Origin: Kazachstania africana CBS 2517
Lineage: Eukaryota; Ascomycota; Saccharomycetes; Saccharomycetales; Saccharomycetaceae
DNA length: 64,000 nucleotides
Reading direction: 5' to 3'
NCBI RefSeq assembly: GCF_000304475.1
Contig: NC_018943.1
Span: forward strand, 248,001 to 312,000
This document shows positions 1 through 10,145 of this stretch, piece after piece. A program made the position numbers and the translations under genes. The first letter of the stretch is position 1. Each line of letters begins with the position of its first letter. The notes beneath the pieces are model-generated. The model was given only the letters and a program-made list of their open reading frames with translations. It was not told where the DNA came from and ran no database searches.

Positions 1-2094
1 ATAATTTCAAAATTAACTTCAATATATGACAAAGGTAACAAAAATAACGACCTTATTTTTGCTGGAGAAATTGTACCAATTATTAATGGCAATAGTCTTC
101 ATTCATGGGCATCATTGTGGATCAAGAAAAGGAATGATTTACTTGTTTGTGTCTTCGAAAAAGTTCCCTGTGATTTCATGGACATTGTATTAAAGTTAAA
201 CGAAGAGGACAGTTTGATGATTGATAAGGTCACAGACGTTTCAAATTTATTATCGCTAAACGGCGAGTTTGAATCAGAGGGTGAAAAGAAAGAATTAGAT
301 ATTGCATGCATAAGTAAATCATTAAACTGTTTGATAACAGACTCCAATCCCAGTGACATAACGAATATTTCAAGACAAATCAACAATACCAGATATTTCA
401 CGTTAAACTATTCAAACTATAATATTCCATGTGCGATTGCATCATCCATATTAAATGACAATAATTTGAAGTTAAAAATCCATAGTTTGCCCTATCAAGC
501 AGGCTTATTTCTTGTAGATGCATCAAATTTCAAATTAATAAGTTTCAACAAATCTATTTCTAAAAATTTATTTGGTTATCATTCTGTGGAATTGATTAAT
601 GAACCAATAACGACAATTATCCCAAATTTCATCGATATGTTGAAGTTTATTAATGAAAACAAAAAGCAATCAACAAGCCAAGTTGGACTCGTATTAACGG
701 AGCATTATTTTAGGAAAATTCAATCTGAAATGAATAACGACCCTGACGAATTTTACACATCCACCGGTATCGATGTGTTGCACAAAGATGGTGCTACCAT
801 TAAAATAGATATTCAACTTCGAACAATAAACACGAATATTATAGCCTTATGGTTAACACATTCAAGGGACGTTTTATTCAATGACTACTCAATAATTCCT
901 TCTCAAATGCAAAAAATTGATTCTACCGATAAGATTGACGAACTACAAGATTTATTAGATACGGTTACAATAACCCCAAGCACACTGCCAACTTCTCAAT
1001 CAACAATAAAATCAATAGTAGATTATGCTTCTACAACTCCCAGAACGGAAGATACGATTTGTGAAGAAAGGACCGCTACACAACAACCTAATACGGATGA
1101 AATTGATCCAAAAGTTAAAGCCAAGGTTGAACTGACAAAATTGTACACATCTGATAAATCAAAATTTGTAACGTCTGATAATTTCAAAGTTGACGAAAAA
1201 CTAATTGCCGGCATTACTAGTAACCCATTATCACAACCTGAGCCTCCAACACTTCCAAATGGTATAAACCCATTCGGAATTGAGCGTAGAACGAAGAGAA
1301 TGGCCGACTTCGTGGTTTTACAAAAATTAGGTGACGGTGCCTATGGTCATGTTCACCTTTGTATGAACAAGAAAACAAAGCATTTAGTTATCATTAAAGC
1401 CATTATCAAGGAAAGAATCCTCATTGACACTTGGGTTCGTGACAGAGAATTTGGTACCATCCCTTCCGAAATTTATATAATGTCCAAATTTAATGCTCAC
1501 CCACATGACAACATTACACAAATAATGGATTTCTTTGAAGATGATGACTATTATTACATTGAATTAGAATCACATGGTGAAACTGGTTCAATTGATTTAT
1601 TCGATTTAATCGAATTAAAGACAAATATGACAGAATTTGAAGCCAAACTGATTTTCAAACAAATTGTTTCTGGTATTAAATACTTACACGACCAAGGTAT
1701 AGTGCACAGAGACATCAAAGATGAAAATGTTATTGTTGATTCAAATGGCTTTGTTAAATTAATCGATTTCGGATCAGCTGCATACACCAAGACTGGACCG
1801 TTTGAAGTCTTTGTTGGTACAATCGACTACGCTGCTCCCGAAATATTAGGTGGAAATCCATATAAGGGAAAACCACAAGATATCTGGGCCCTCGGTGTTT
1901 TATTATACACATTAATTTACAAAGAGAACCCATTTTATAACGTAGATGAAATTTTAGAAGGGCAATTGAGGTTCGATGGAACTTGTAATGTTACTCAAGA
2001 CTGTATTGATCTAATCAGGTGGATTTTAACCAAATCCGTTAATGACAGACCTTCTATAGACGAAATTGTGAACTCCGAATGGTTACAAATTTAG
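1..2094 (+). CDS. PSK1/PSK2: PAS-domain protein kinase, 5' end outside window
   Basis: The frame is open from base 1, so the N-terminus lies outside the window; 697 residues are visible. A PAS-like fold lies around visible residues 166-214 (LFLVDASNFKLISFN...), then a low-complexity linker, then a Ser/Thr kinase domain from about residue 437. It has the glycine loop GDGAYG, the lysine in VIIKAI, the catalytic loop HRDIKDEN (His at about 569), DFG (about 589) and APE. PAS kinases of this family phosphorylate targets such as Ugp1 and couple nutrient state to glucose partitioning and translation. The next gene is PEX15, as at S. cerevisiae PSK2, followed by TPD3, as at PSK1, so the locus represents the ancestral position and I cannot choose the ohnolog. 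The family call is secure. Confidence 0.93.
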   Translation: MISKLTSIYDKGNKNNDLIFAGEIVPIINGNSLHSWASLWIKKRNDLLVCVFEKVPCDFMDIVLKLNEEDSLMIDKVTDVSNLLSLNGEFESEGEKKELDIACISKSLNCLITDSNPSDITNISRQINNTRYFTLNYSNYNIPCAIASSILNDNNLKLKIHSLPYQAGLFLVDASNFKLISFNKSISKNLFGYHSVELINEPITTIIPNFIDMLKFINENKKQSTSQVGLVLTEHYFRKIQSEMNNDPDEFYTSTGIDVLHKDGATIKIDIQLRTINTNIIALWLTHSRDVLFNDYSIIPSQMQKIDSTDKIDELQDLLDTVTITPSTLPTSQSTIKSIVDYASTTPRTEDTICEERTATQQPNTDEIDPKVKAKVELTKLYTSDKSKFVTSDNFKVDEKLIAGITSNPLSQPEPPTLPNGINPFGIERRTKRMADFVVLQKLGDGAYGHVHLCMNKKTKHLVIIKAIIKERILIDTWVRDREFGTIPSEIYIMSKFNAHPHDNITQIMDFFEDDDYYYIELESHGETGSIDLFDLIELKTNMTEFEAKLIFKQIVSGIKYLHDQGIVHRDIKDENVIVDSNGFVKLIDFGSAAYTKTGPFEVFVGTIDYAAPEILGGNPYKGKPQDIWALGVLLYTLIYKENPFYNVDEILEGQLRFDGTCNVTQDCIDLIRWILTKSVNDRPSIDEIVNSEWLQI

Positions 2095-2361
2095 GTCTAA
2101 ATTTTATATTAATATCCTTTTGTATATGGATACGCCAACGTGTTTTCCATAGCATATCTTAGCATATCTCTTATTTTCATGACGTATAATAAGTAACTTA
2201 ATATTAAAAGCATTTCTTTCGTTTTTTTTTTTTATTTTTTTTTTAAATATATAGTTTGCAATGCGCCCAAGAGCAAGATGACTGTTTTACAGATAAGAAA
2301 TGGCAGGCTTTGGAAAAAAAATTAGCTGAATTCATTGGTATTGATCAAGACCAACAATTAT

Positions 2362-3525
2362 ATGGCTCATACAAATCATAAATCTCACAATACTAAGCTC
2401 CATGATGAGAAGGAACTTAGTTCCTCGGTGCGCGACTTATTAAACGATGAGATGTTTAACAAGGGTACCCATGAAGCAAATGCCATAGTGTCACAATTGA
2501 AGTTTCAAGAATGTCAGGCACTTTTTATCGAGTCATCCTTTGTAGAAAGTCTCAATAAGATGCATGAGTGCGGTTATTTAGAGAAGGACTTATTATCAAG
2601 CAACTATGATGTTTTCAAATTATTTGTTAATAATTGCGAGAACATCGAAGACTTCAAGATGCTGGGAGCAGAATTGCAGATAATAGCAAGTGAGACATTT
2701 GAATGTGAAATGATGGACCTTTTGCCGCTACAAGACTCCTCTTCGTCACTATTGCTAATGAAATTTCTTCACTGCTGCAGCAAGACATTACATTTAGATG
2801 GTACAACGAAAACAGAAAAGTCTATTGAGCTGCAAAGTTTTGTAAAGAATCTAATTAATAAAAACGTTAGAAGTTCTTTGAATGACAATGACTTTGTTTA
2901 TTACATGACTTCCCTTTATATTTTCCAAATCGAGATTGGTTTATTGTCAAACAAACCTACACAGGACCTGTATTTTGCCCTTTGCAACTCAATACCCAAT
3001 CTTTCGTCTTCATTATTAAAGATGGATATTCATGGAATAAACGCGCAACAGGACATTCTGAACAAGCTTGATGAATGTCAAGAGCTTAGAAAAGATTATC
3101 ATCATCGTCACAGTAATCATTACCATGAAAAGATTCAAAAGAGAAGAAATTCCACAAAATTAAGAAGTCTACCGTCAAAATCAATGGAAGAGGCAGAATT
3201 GAAAAGACTAAAGGAGGAAAATGAAACATATCGCAACCAAACTGAAGAATCATCACATACAACTTTAACACATGTAGTTTCTCATTGGAACGCTAAATTG
3301 CACCAGTTGTTGCAACAATTTCCACAGTTTCAAGAAATTCGAGCTGTACTCGACTTCTTGAAAAAATACAGACAACATACATACGTATTAGCATTTCTAC
3401 TCGGAATAATCCTCATTAACAGAAAATTTGGCAGAATAAAAGGTATAATTAGATACATCTCCAGAATACTGAAATCGTTGCTGCCTCAGCTCCTCCAGTT
3501 ATTACAAACACTCACCGCAGTATAA
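2362..3525 (+). CDS. PEX15: Peroxisomal tail-anchored protein Pex15 (Pex1/Pex6 receptor)
   Basis: Predicted product is 387 aa, against about 383 in S. cerevisiae. I place the start at the ATG at 2362; the open frame reaches 2335 but only through a TTG. The N-terminus contains SSVRDLLNDEMF, matching the Pex15 N-terminal motif. The middle is helical and poorly conserved. A basic His/Arg/Lys-rich segment precedes a single membrane span at roughly residues 340-355 (YVLAFLLGIILI), followed by a short basic amphipathic tail, as expected for a tail-anchored protein. Pex15 recruits the AAA ATPases Pex1/Pex6 to the peroxisomal membrane for recycling of the import receptor Pex5. Its position after PSK matches YOL045W-YOL044W. 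Confidence 0.9.
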   Translation: MAHTNHKSHNTKLHDEKELSSSVRDLLNDEMFNKGTHEANAIVSQLKFQECQALFIESSFVESLNKMHECGYLEKDLLSSNYDVFKLFVNNCENIEDFKMLGAELQIIASETFECEMMDLLPLQDSSSSLLLMKFLHCCSKTLHLDGTTKTEKSIELQSFVKNLINKNVRSSLNDNDFVYYMTSLYIFQIEIGLLSNKPTQDLYFALCNSIPNLSSSLLKMDIHGINAQQDILNKLDECQELRKDYHHRHSNHYHEKIQKRRNSTKLRSLPSKSMEEAELKRLKEENETYRNQTEESSHTTLTHVVSHWNAKLHQLLQQFPQFQEIRAVLDFLKKYRQHTYVLAFLLGIILINRKFGRIKGIIRYISRILKSLLPQLLQLLQTLTAV

Positions 3526-3932
3526 GTTCAGAAATAGCACTATACAGCATCCATTACACAACTAGCAAACGTCTCGTCGGCCATCTACCATCTCATTTAG
3601 ACTCTTTTATAATAAGTAAATAAGTATCATTGCATACGTACATCATCGTTACCCAACCGCTCTTTTTTTCCCCTGATCATGAAAGGCGAAAAATTGAAAT
3701 TTCAAATGTATGTGTATAGTAGCTACAAATCAGCTTAGTCTATAGATAATTTTGACATTTAAATACAGAGCACGTCCATATTTGAGGTTGTCAAACGTTC
3801 AAATTTTATTCTGGAAGGAGAACTACTATAGTTTTAAACAAAGATAGGAAAATTTGAAATCTCCACAAGTTTTAAGTAAGAAGCATCCTCGAAACAACAT
3901 AAACATATCCTTAAAATAGTAATAGAAAAAAG
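3526..3932. other. Intergenic, PEX15 to TPD3
   Basis: This 407-bp gap carries the PEX15 3' region and the TPD3 promoter. I see T-rich and A-rich tracts but no further gene, RNA or repeat. Confidence 0.5.
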
Positions 3933-5783
3933 ATGTCCACAGAAACCACAGAATCAAAAGACATTTATCCACTTGCTTTACTAATGGACGAATTGAAGCA
4001 TGATGACATTTCTAATAGAATTGATGCCATGAAGAAACTGGATACGATAGCTATTGCTCTTGGTTCAGAAAGAACTAGAAATGAGCTAATGCCATTTCTA
4101 ATTGAAGTTGCTCAGGATGATGAGGATGAAGTGTTCGCAGTTTTAGCTGATGAATTAAGCAAATTTATTCCATTAGTAGGGGGTCCCAAATATGCCACAT
4201 TAATATTACCGGTATTGGAAATATTGGCTTCAACCGAGGAAACACTTGTTCGAGATAAAGCCATTGATTCTTTGAATAATATTGCGCATGAATTGTCGCA
4301 AGATCAACTTTTCAATGATTTTGTTCCCATGATCGATCGCCTTTCTACTGCAGATTGGTTTTCCTCGAAAGTTTCAGCATGCGGTCTTTTCAAGTCTGTT
4401 ATCGTTAGAATTAGAGATGATACTTTAAGACAAAACTTACTTGCCTTATATTTACAATTAGTTTCTGATGACACACCAATGGTTAAAAGAGCTGCCGCCA
4501 AGAATCTTCCTCCTATAATTGATTTGTTAACCCAAAATCCTGATTTATCAAATAACCATGATTGGGATTACATTTCAAATATGTTTCAAAAAATTATCAA
4601 TGATAATCAGGATTCCGTGAAATTCTTAGCTGTTGATTGTCTTATTTCTATATTAAAATTTTTCAATACAAAAAATGGATCGGCCCATACAAAGGATTTA
4701 TTGGATTCCTCAGTGAAATTGATAACAGATGAAGCTTGGAGGGTTCGTTATATGGCCGCTGATAAGCTTACCGAATTAGCCAGCCAATTTGTTAGCGAAC
4801 CAAGCTGCCTAAATTCATTGGTAGAACCTTTTTTGAGCTTGTGTGAAGATAATGAGAGTGATGTAAGGAAGGCAGTTGCACAACAGCTTCCTGGATTTGC
4901 TAAAATATTGAAGACATCATTATCTGAAACTGATTTTGTACTAGGAAAAATTATACCTGCTGTGCAAAATTTGAGTATGGACGAAAGTGAAGTTGTTAGA
5001 GCATCATTAGCATTAAAAGTAACCGAATTAGTTGAAGTCATGACTAAAGAAGAGGCTATAGACCATTTATTACCTATTTTATTAAACATGCTAAAGGACG
5101 AATTCCCGGACGTTCGTTTGAATATTATTGCCAACCTAAAAATTGTCAATGATTCAATTGGTATTGATTTATTATCGGAATCTTTGCTCCCAGCAATTAC
5201 AGAACTAGCAAATGACGTTAACTGGAGGGTAAGAATGGCAATTATTGAATATATGCCTATTTTAGCCGAACACCTTGGTGTTGACTTCTTCAATCAACAG
5301 TTGTCAGATTTATGTCTTTCATGGTTATGGGATACCGTCTTCTCTATTAGAGAAGCAGCCGTCAATAATTTGAAAAAATTAACGAAGATATTTGGCTCGG
5401 AATGGTGTCGCGATGAAATTATTTCAAGATTGTTGAAATTCGATTCACAATTGCTTGAAAACTTCATATATAGATTCACTTTACTTACTGCCTTGACTAC
5501 TTTGATACCAGTTGTCTCTATCGATGCTGTAAATGAACAGATCCTACCGTTTGTAAAGCACTTAGCTGATGATGCAGTACCAAATATCAGATTCAACGTT
5601 GCCAAGTCGTATGCTATTATCGTAGAAGCTTTATTAAGCGGTGAAGACAAGGATACGAACAAAGCATTAGTTAAAGACTCAATCTTGCCTTCATTAGAAA
5701 AGTTATGCAGTGATAATGATTTTGACGTCAAATATTTTGCCGGTGAAAGTATAAAAAAATGCAATGAACTAGCAAGTGCCTAA
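3933..5783 (+). CDS. TPD3: PP2A scaffold (A) subunit
   Basis: The 616-aa product consists almost wholly of HEAT repeats, visible as recurring units such as DDEDEVFAVLADEL, DEAWRVRYMAADKL, DNESDVRKAVAQQL, DVNWRVRMAIIEYM and DNDFDVKYFAGESI. The start ATG at 3933 begins MSTETTESKDIYPLALLMDEL, the typical A-subunit opening. Tpd3 scaffolds the PP2A catalytic subunit with either the B (Cdc55) or B' (Rts1) regulatory subunit. RTS1 lies in this same window about 16 kb away. In S. cerevisiae TPD3 follows PSK1 on chromosome I; here it sits between PEX15 and NGL1, which belong to the duplicated sister region. Confidence 0.95.
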   Translation: MSTETTESKDIYPLALLMDELKHDDISNRIDAMKKLDTIAIALGSERTRNELMPFLIEVAQDDEDEVFAVLADELSKFIPLVGGPKYATLILPVLEILASTEETLVRDKAIDSLNNIAHELSQDQLFNDFVPMIDRLSTADWFSSKVSACGLFKSVIVRIRDDTLRQNLLALYLQLVSDDTPMVKRAAAKNLPPIIDLLTQNPDLSNNHDWDYISNMFQKIINDNQDSVKFLAVDCLISILKFFNTKNGSAHTKDLLDSSVKLITDEAWRVRYMAADKLTELASQFVSEPSCLNSLVEPFLSLCEDNESDVRKAVAQQLPGFAKILKTSLSETDFVLGKIIPAVQNLSMDESEVVRASLALKVTELVEVMTKEEAIDHLLPILLNMLKDEFPDVRLNIIANLKIVNDSIGIDLLSESLLPAITELANDVNWRVRMAIIEYMPILAEHLGVDFFNQQLSDLCLSWLWDTVFSIREAAVNNLKKLTKIFGSEWCRDEIISRLLKFDSQLLENFIYRFTLLTALTTLIPVVSIDAVNEQILPFVKHLADDAVPNIRFNVAKSYAIIVEALLSGEDKDTNKALVKDSILPSLEKLCSDNDFDVKYFAGESIKKCNELASA

Positions 5784-6383
5784 ACGTGATGAAAAATGGA
5801 AAGAAAAGTTAGTAAACGATTAAATATATATATATATATATATATTATTAATTCAAATTTAATTATGTAAAGTAACATAAGTTAAAGAGATTACACGGTG
5901 AATAGAACAAAAAAAATTTGACCTTCACAAAATTACTATTACCTGTTTTGTATCAAAGAAACAGGCTAGTTCCCCCAATCCAAAATTGTTCCAACATCTA
6001 GTCCTAACTACCAAAATAAGTTCCACTCATCTTTGGACACTATTCCTCCCATGGTCCTAATGCAAATATCGTTCATACGACTTATCTCCAGTTATATAAT
6101 CTATTCTTGACCAATTTCAACGGGGAAAAAAGCTCAATGCTAGCACTACCTACACCATATGTAATTGTCTATTAATATAAGGTAGTAGCATTTGTATTCC
6201 GCCCCCTTTACTTTTCAAGAGACTTCTTCGTGATGGTTGTGAATCGATGCTCATCTCTTTTTTTTTTTTGTTCAAATCATGTAAGTAAATCTACGGACTT
6301 TCAAGGAATATTCAAACAATTAAATGATACAAACGGTCCATATTTAAAAGTTCACATTGAGGACTATGACAAACGTATAGCAG
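5784..6383. other. Intergenic, TPD3 to NGL1, with (AT)n tract and short ORF
   Basis: The gap holds an (AT)n microsatellite at about 5824-5845 just after TPD3. A TATA-like TAATATAAGG lies near 6173, and a 12-T run near 6258. A 54-codon ORF (6233-6397) overlaps the NGL1 start out of frame. S. cerevisiae has NTG2 in this interval, on the opposite strand; no trace is seen here. Confidence 0.5.
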
Positions 6384-6397
6384 ATGTTTCAACGTAA
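6233..6397 (+). promoter_or_regulatory. Overlapping upstream ORF (54 aa) at the NGL1 5' end
   Basis: An ATG at 6233 opens a frame ending TAA at 6395-6397, 14 nt past the NGL1 ATG and out of frame with it. The second half (FQGIFKQLNDTNGPYLKVH...) has a coding-like composition but matches nothing I recognise. It could be an inhibitory uORF. Alternatively it could be read through a cryptic intron: GTAAGT at about 6271 and TATAG at about 6380 would join it in frame to NGL1, but the branch site is poor (TACAAAC). Confidence 0.3.
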
Positions 6398-7454
6398 GCT
6401 CATAAATGTCAACAATACGATCTCAAATAGTACAAACCTGTCTTCTTTCACACTATTGACGTATAATATTTTGTCACAGTCTTATATGTGGCCTCAGGTT
6501 TACAAGTACGTTCCAGCAAAATATAAAAGTTGGGAATATAGACATAAACTACTCGAATATGAGATACTGAAGTTATACAACGCTGACATAATATGTTTAC
6601 AAGAGTTGACAAGTCGGGACTACGAGTATTACTGGAGGAAAAAGTTATCTAAATTTAACAAAGGGTCTGATTTTATTTGTAAGACACCTCCGAAATATTG
6701 GACAAAGGCAGCTGATGATCTAGATGGTGTTGGTATTTTCTATAACTTGGACATGTTTGAGCTGATTGATTCGAATGGGATTCGATTAAGTGATTTTTTA
6801 ATTTCAGATTTTGAACAGCCGGAGCTTGATTACTTAGCCTCTAGAAAACTTGTTCTGACTGATGGAGAAGGCAGGCAAATTAAAGTGAGTAATATTTTGG
6901 ATGTTTTGGAAGAGAAAAACCAAGTTTGTCTCTTTATGACGTTGAAACATAAGAGAACCGGTGCGACAGTTGTAGTTGTTACTACGCATCTTTATTGGAA
7001 ATACGATGAAATCAAGTTGACTCAATGTATGATTATTATGAGACAATTGTCAAAGATAATGAAGGATCAGTTGAAAAAAGATGGTAGTTCGTTTGTCAAA
7101 GTGTTATTTGCTGGTGATTTAAATTCCAATAGAAACTCAGTGGTCATAAATTTTTTGAAAGGACAAATTCTAAATAATAACAAACTAAATATGTTGAACC
7201 CCATGAGAGCATACTTAAATCGCACCATATATGATGACATTCCAAACTCTACATATCTAAATACATGTTATTCCGGAAAATTGAAAGGTGTATTTGACTA
7301 CATATGGTACCACGACGCAGAGTTTCGAATGACCAAGATATTATCAGGCAAAGAGGTTTCACAAGAATTATTAGAATTGGAACAACATGGTTTACCGAAT
7401 GCTGACCATCCGAGCGATCATATCCCAGTCTTAGCTGAATTCCAGATTCTTTGA
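6384..7454 (+). CDS. NGL1: Mitochondrial endonuclease/exonuclease/phosphatase-family protein Ngl1
   Basis: The 356-aa product has the EEP fold of Ccr4-type nucleases. FTLLTYNILSQSYMWPQVY lies near the N-terminus, the metal-binding Glu in LQELTSRDYE near residue 75, GDLNSNRNS near 247, and the catalytic HPSDHIPVLAEF near the C-terminus. Similarity to S. cerevisiae Ngl1 is clear along the whole length, including TPPKYW, THLYWKYDE and CYSGKLKG. Ngl1 is a mitochondrial putative RNase. The start MFQRKL agrees with the family. It lies between TPD3 and an orphan gene and precedes NOP12, matching YOL042W-YOL041C. Confidence 0.93.
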   Translation: MFQRKLINVNNTISNSTNLSSFTLLTYNILSQSYMWPQVYKYVPAKYKSWEYRHKLLEYEILKLYNADIICLQELTSRDYEYYWRKKLSKFNKGSDFICKTPPKYWTKAADDLDGVGIFYNLDMFELIDSNGIRLSDFLISDFEQPELDYLASRKLVLTDGEGRQIKVSNILDVLEEKNQVCLFMTLKHKRTGATVVVVTTHLYWKYDEIKLTQCMIIMRQLSKIMKDQLKKDGSSFVKVLFAGDLNSNRNSVVINFLKGQILNNNKLNMLNPMRAYLNRTIYDDIPNSTYLNTCYSGKLKGVFDYIWYHDAEFRMTKILSGKEVSQELLELEQHGLPNADHPSDHIPVLAEFQIL

Positions 7455-7648
7455 TCAACTACACCAACGTTTGCATTCTGTCATCAATGTTAAAATCTAA
7501 AGTGTTTTTTTTCTATATTTAGTCGCTCTGACATGAAAAATTTTTCCCATAGTAAAGAAAAATTATAACTCGTCGAGACACTATAAGCAAAACCTCAAAA
7601 CAATAGAATAGTTCCCAATTTGGATAACAAAGACCTTTAGAGAGTCAA

Positions 7649-8281
7649 ATGATGCGAAAAATGAATCAATACCAGAGTGAAAATTCAACTTCTAAACCTG
7701 TGGCTTCAGACAATGCAAATAATTCAACCAATTTAAATTCGCCATCTGCTGCGATGGGAACAATGAATTTCGCACAACCGCAAGTATTCGATGACACAGT
7801 ATCTAGAAATATAAGGATGAGACTGGACTACAAGAAATCATTCCAGGATGATCCAGAATTCTATCCGGAGTTCACAAATTATCCATCCTTTCCCGTTGTT
7901 CCTGATAATATGATGAATATTTTATATGGGAATAACGCAAACGATAGTATCAATAATATTCCATTACAAAACGGACTAAACCATACAGCATCAATGGATT
8001 TGGACTCATTTGGTAGCAGCAACATGAATCCCGTTTTCAAATCAAATACTTCAGCGCCCATCACCAGCAACAATGTAATCAATAGCATCAATAATATAAC
8101 AAACATATTATTCAATAAACAACAACAACAGCAACAGCAGCAACAAAACTCAAAACATATCGATTCCCATAAGGACTTACTCTCCCTATTAGCACATAAA
8201 AATATGGAGAAACAAAATTTTCAAACTAAAAGGATGAATTACCATCAAACACATGGTGGCGACCCATATTTAATGAATTAA
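7649..8281 (+). CDS. Asn/Gln-rich protein of unknown function
   Basis: The 210-aa product is not recognised. It is rich in Asn, Ser and Met. A short non-repetitive block stands out at residues 47-90 (DDTVSRNIRMRLDYKKSF, then DDPEFYPEF), followed by Asn-rich sequence, a run of ten Gln near residues 157-166, and a C-terminal DLLSLLAHKN motif. The mixture of disordered Asn/Gln-rich sequence and short linear motifs recalls yeast mRNA-binding or decapping-associated proteins, but that is only an impression. The start has two adjacent ATGs. S. cerevisiae has no gene between NGL1 and NOP12. Confidence 0.6.
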   Translation: MMRKMNQYQSENSTSKPVASDNANNSTNLNSPSAAMGTMNFAQPQVFDDTVSRNIRMRLDYKKSFQDDPEFYPEFTNYPSFPVVPDNMMNILYGNNANDSINNIPLQNGLNHTASMDLDSFGSSNMNPVFKSNTSAPITSNNVINSINNITNILFNKQQQQQQQQQNSKHIDSHKDLLSLLAHKNMEKQNFQTKRMNYHQTHGGDPYLMN

Positions 8282-8416
8282 TGTTGGCATTCTCTCAATT
8301 CTATTAAACATTCTTATCTGTAATATCTTTTAATGCATTTAATATTATTATATAACTTTTAAAATGACATTTGAATTTAATAAGGTTACTTAAATAATTT
8401 ACACAGTACGCTCTTT

Positions 8417-9748
8417 TCAAGCATCCTTCTTCTTACTTGCTTCTTTGAACGCTATAGAACGCTTGGTGACTCTACCCGTCTTAGATCTTTGCTTTTTCTT
8501 TTTCAGCTTAAGTGTTTTATTGTCACCTTTTGTTGCTCTTGTACCTTCAATTGTCAGTTCTTTACCTAATGCAGCCTTATCAGCTTTCCCAAGAGCTTTT
8601 CTAGCTCTACCCATTTTAGTCTTTTGAGCTTCTGATAAATTAGAAAACTTTCCACTTTTTGAAGTACTATCTTGAGTTTTCTTCATGTTTTTACACCTAC
8701 TTATACGTAAGTTTCTACTCTTTTTGTTAGTAGCAGTTATTGAAGCCATTGGCTTATTGTTTAATAATAGCGCCTTGTTGACACTTGATAGATCCGAAAA
8801 TTGGACATATGCGAAACCTTTACCCAAATTAGTCTTGGAATCTCTAATGATACGAACATATTCAATCTCCCCACATTTACTGAAATGGTTCCAAAGAGAT
8901 TCTTCGTCTTCTTCAAAATCAAGGTTACCCACAAAGATTGAACGTTTCTTGTCGTGAGGTGCTGGATGCGTAACAGAATCAACTTTCAAATGACGGTTGT
9001 GGAAAACCTTACCATTTAAGGCGCTTATTATTGGCTTGATGGATTTTTTGTTCTTATAGACAATGTAAGCATTGACTGATTGTCTGGATTTATGTAATTT
9101 TTGTCTAACAAATGCAACTTTTCTTGGTAATGCTTCATCAAAGGAAATGGATCTGAATCTTATACTTTCGATAACTAAGAAATCTTCATCATTTGTGGTT
9201 TCTACATCATCTTCAGATATTTTTGGGATAGTGGCAAATAAATTTTTGAATTCTTTGTAGATGCTTTTTGAAATAATTGCTTCACTAGTTAAATTACCGA
9301 CGAAAAGAGTTCTTTCAGCTTTTTCTAAATCATCTTCTCTCAGATCAATTTTCTTAGCCTTTGTTTCTTGAGATTTGACAGTCTTTTCATTACTAGATTT
9401 ATTCAAATCAGCTGTTTCTTCTTTATCTTCACTATCTTCCTTTAATAACTTGGCAAAATATTTTTCTTCCAAATGATCACTTTCATCATTTGTAGACTTT
9501 TTCTTGTGTCTCTTTTTGGATGGTTCTTCAGATTCGATGGTACCCGTTGTAGCTTCAGACTCTTCTTCGTTTGATTCTACTTTATCGTTAGTTCTCTTGG
9601 TTACGGTTGGTAATATGGTTCTTAATCTTGATTTGATAGATAAGGCATCGTCAACTTTCTTTTCATTTGAAGCATCGAATAATTTACTAACCGTCGATTC
9701 AACCTTGCTTGAGTCAACACTTCCGAACAAATTATCAATAGAGGACAT
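8417..9748 (-). CDS. NOP12: Nucleolar RNA-binding protein Nop12
   Basis: Predicted product is 443 aa, taking the ATG at 9748 ([12 protein letters not shown]). The frame continues upstream only to a TTG at 9799. An acidic and Lys-rich N-terminal third precedes two RRM domains. RRM1 spans roughly residues 145-255 (RNP2 TLFVGNL). RRM2 spans roughly 265-345 (RNP2 SIFVGNL, RNP1 KGFAYVQF). The tail is strongly basic. Nop12 acts in pre-25S rRNA processing and 60S biogenesis. A PAC box and an RRPE lie about 110-140 bp upstream, the usual pair for ribosome-biogenesis genes. Confidence 0.94.
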   Translation of the reverse strand: MSSIDNLFGSVDSSKVESTVSKLFDASNEKKVDDALSIKSRLRTILPTVTKRTNDKVESNEEESEATTGTIESEEPSKKRHKKKSTNDESDHLEEKYFAKLLKEDSEDKEETADLNKSSNEKTVKSQETKAKKIDLREDDLEKAERTLFVGNLTSEAIISKSIYKEFKNLFATIPKISEDDVETTNDEDFLVIESIRFRSISFDEALPRKVAFVRQKLHKSRQSVNAYIVYKNKKSIKPIISALNGKVFHNRHLKVDSVTHPAPHDKKRSIFVGNLDFEEDEESLWNHFSKCGEIEYVRIIRDSKTNLGKGFAYVQFSDLSSVNKALLLNNKPMASITATNKKSRNLRISRCKNMKKTQDSTSKSGKFSNLSEAQKTKMGRARKALGKADKAALGKELTIEGTRATKGDNKTLKLKKKKQRSKTGRVTKRSIAFKEASKKKDA

Positions 9749-9854
9749 AATAGAATGTATGGTTCCCTGGCTTTGAACTTGTTCTGGTGCTTCTAGCAAT
9801 AGACTAATTCATCTATATAGTCTAAACTCTATGCACTGCTAACAATGCTGGTGT

Positions 9855-9885
9855 GCGATGAGCTTTAACAGTCAGAAAAATTTTC
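9855..9885. promoter_or_regulatory. PAC and RRPE elements upstream of NOP12
   Basis: GCGATGAG (PAC) lies at 9855-9862 and GAAAAATTTTC (RRPE core) at 9875-9885, 107-137 bp upstream of the NOP12 ATG. The two elements are known to co-occur in promoters of ribosome-biogenesis genes, bound by Tod6/Dot6 and Stb3. Confidence 0.75.
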
Positions 9886-10145
9886 AGATATTGGGTATGG
9901 GTGTTTTATACGGTATAAGGCAATAACATATAGTGTTAATATGGAATGACTAGCACTATCCATGACATATTACAACTTGGTGTTATAATAACAAATTGAC
10001 TATTTTTTTAAACAATTATTTATTTAGATTTGACTATAGTATTTCATTCTAATAAAATAATAAACTTATAATTCATATATATATATATTAGTAGTAATAA
10101 ATGGATAAAACACAAAAAGGTAGATTGATTGATATATTATCCTGT

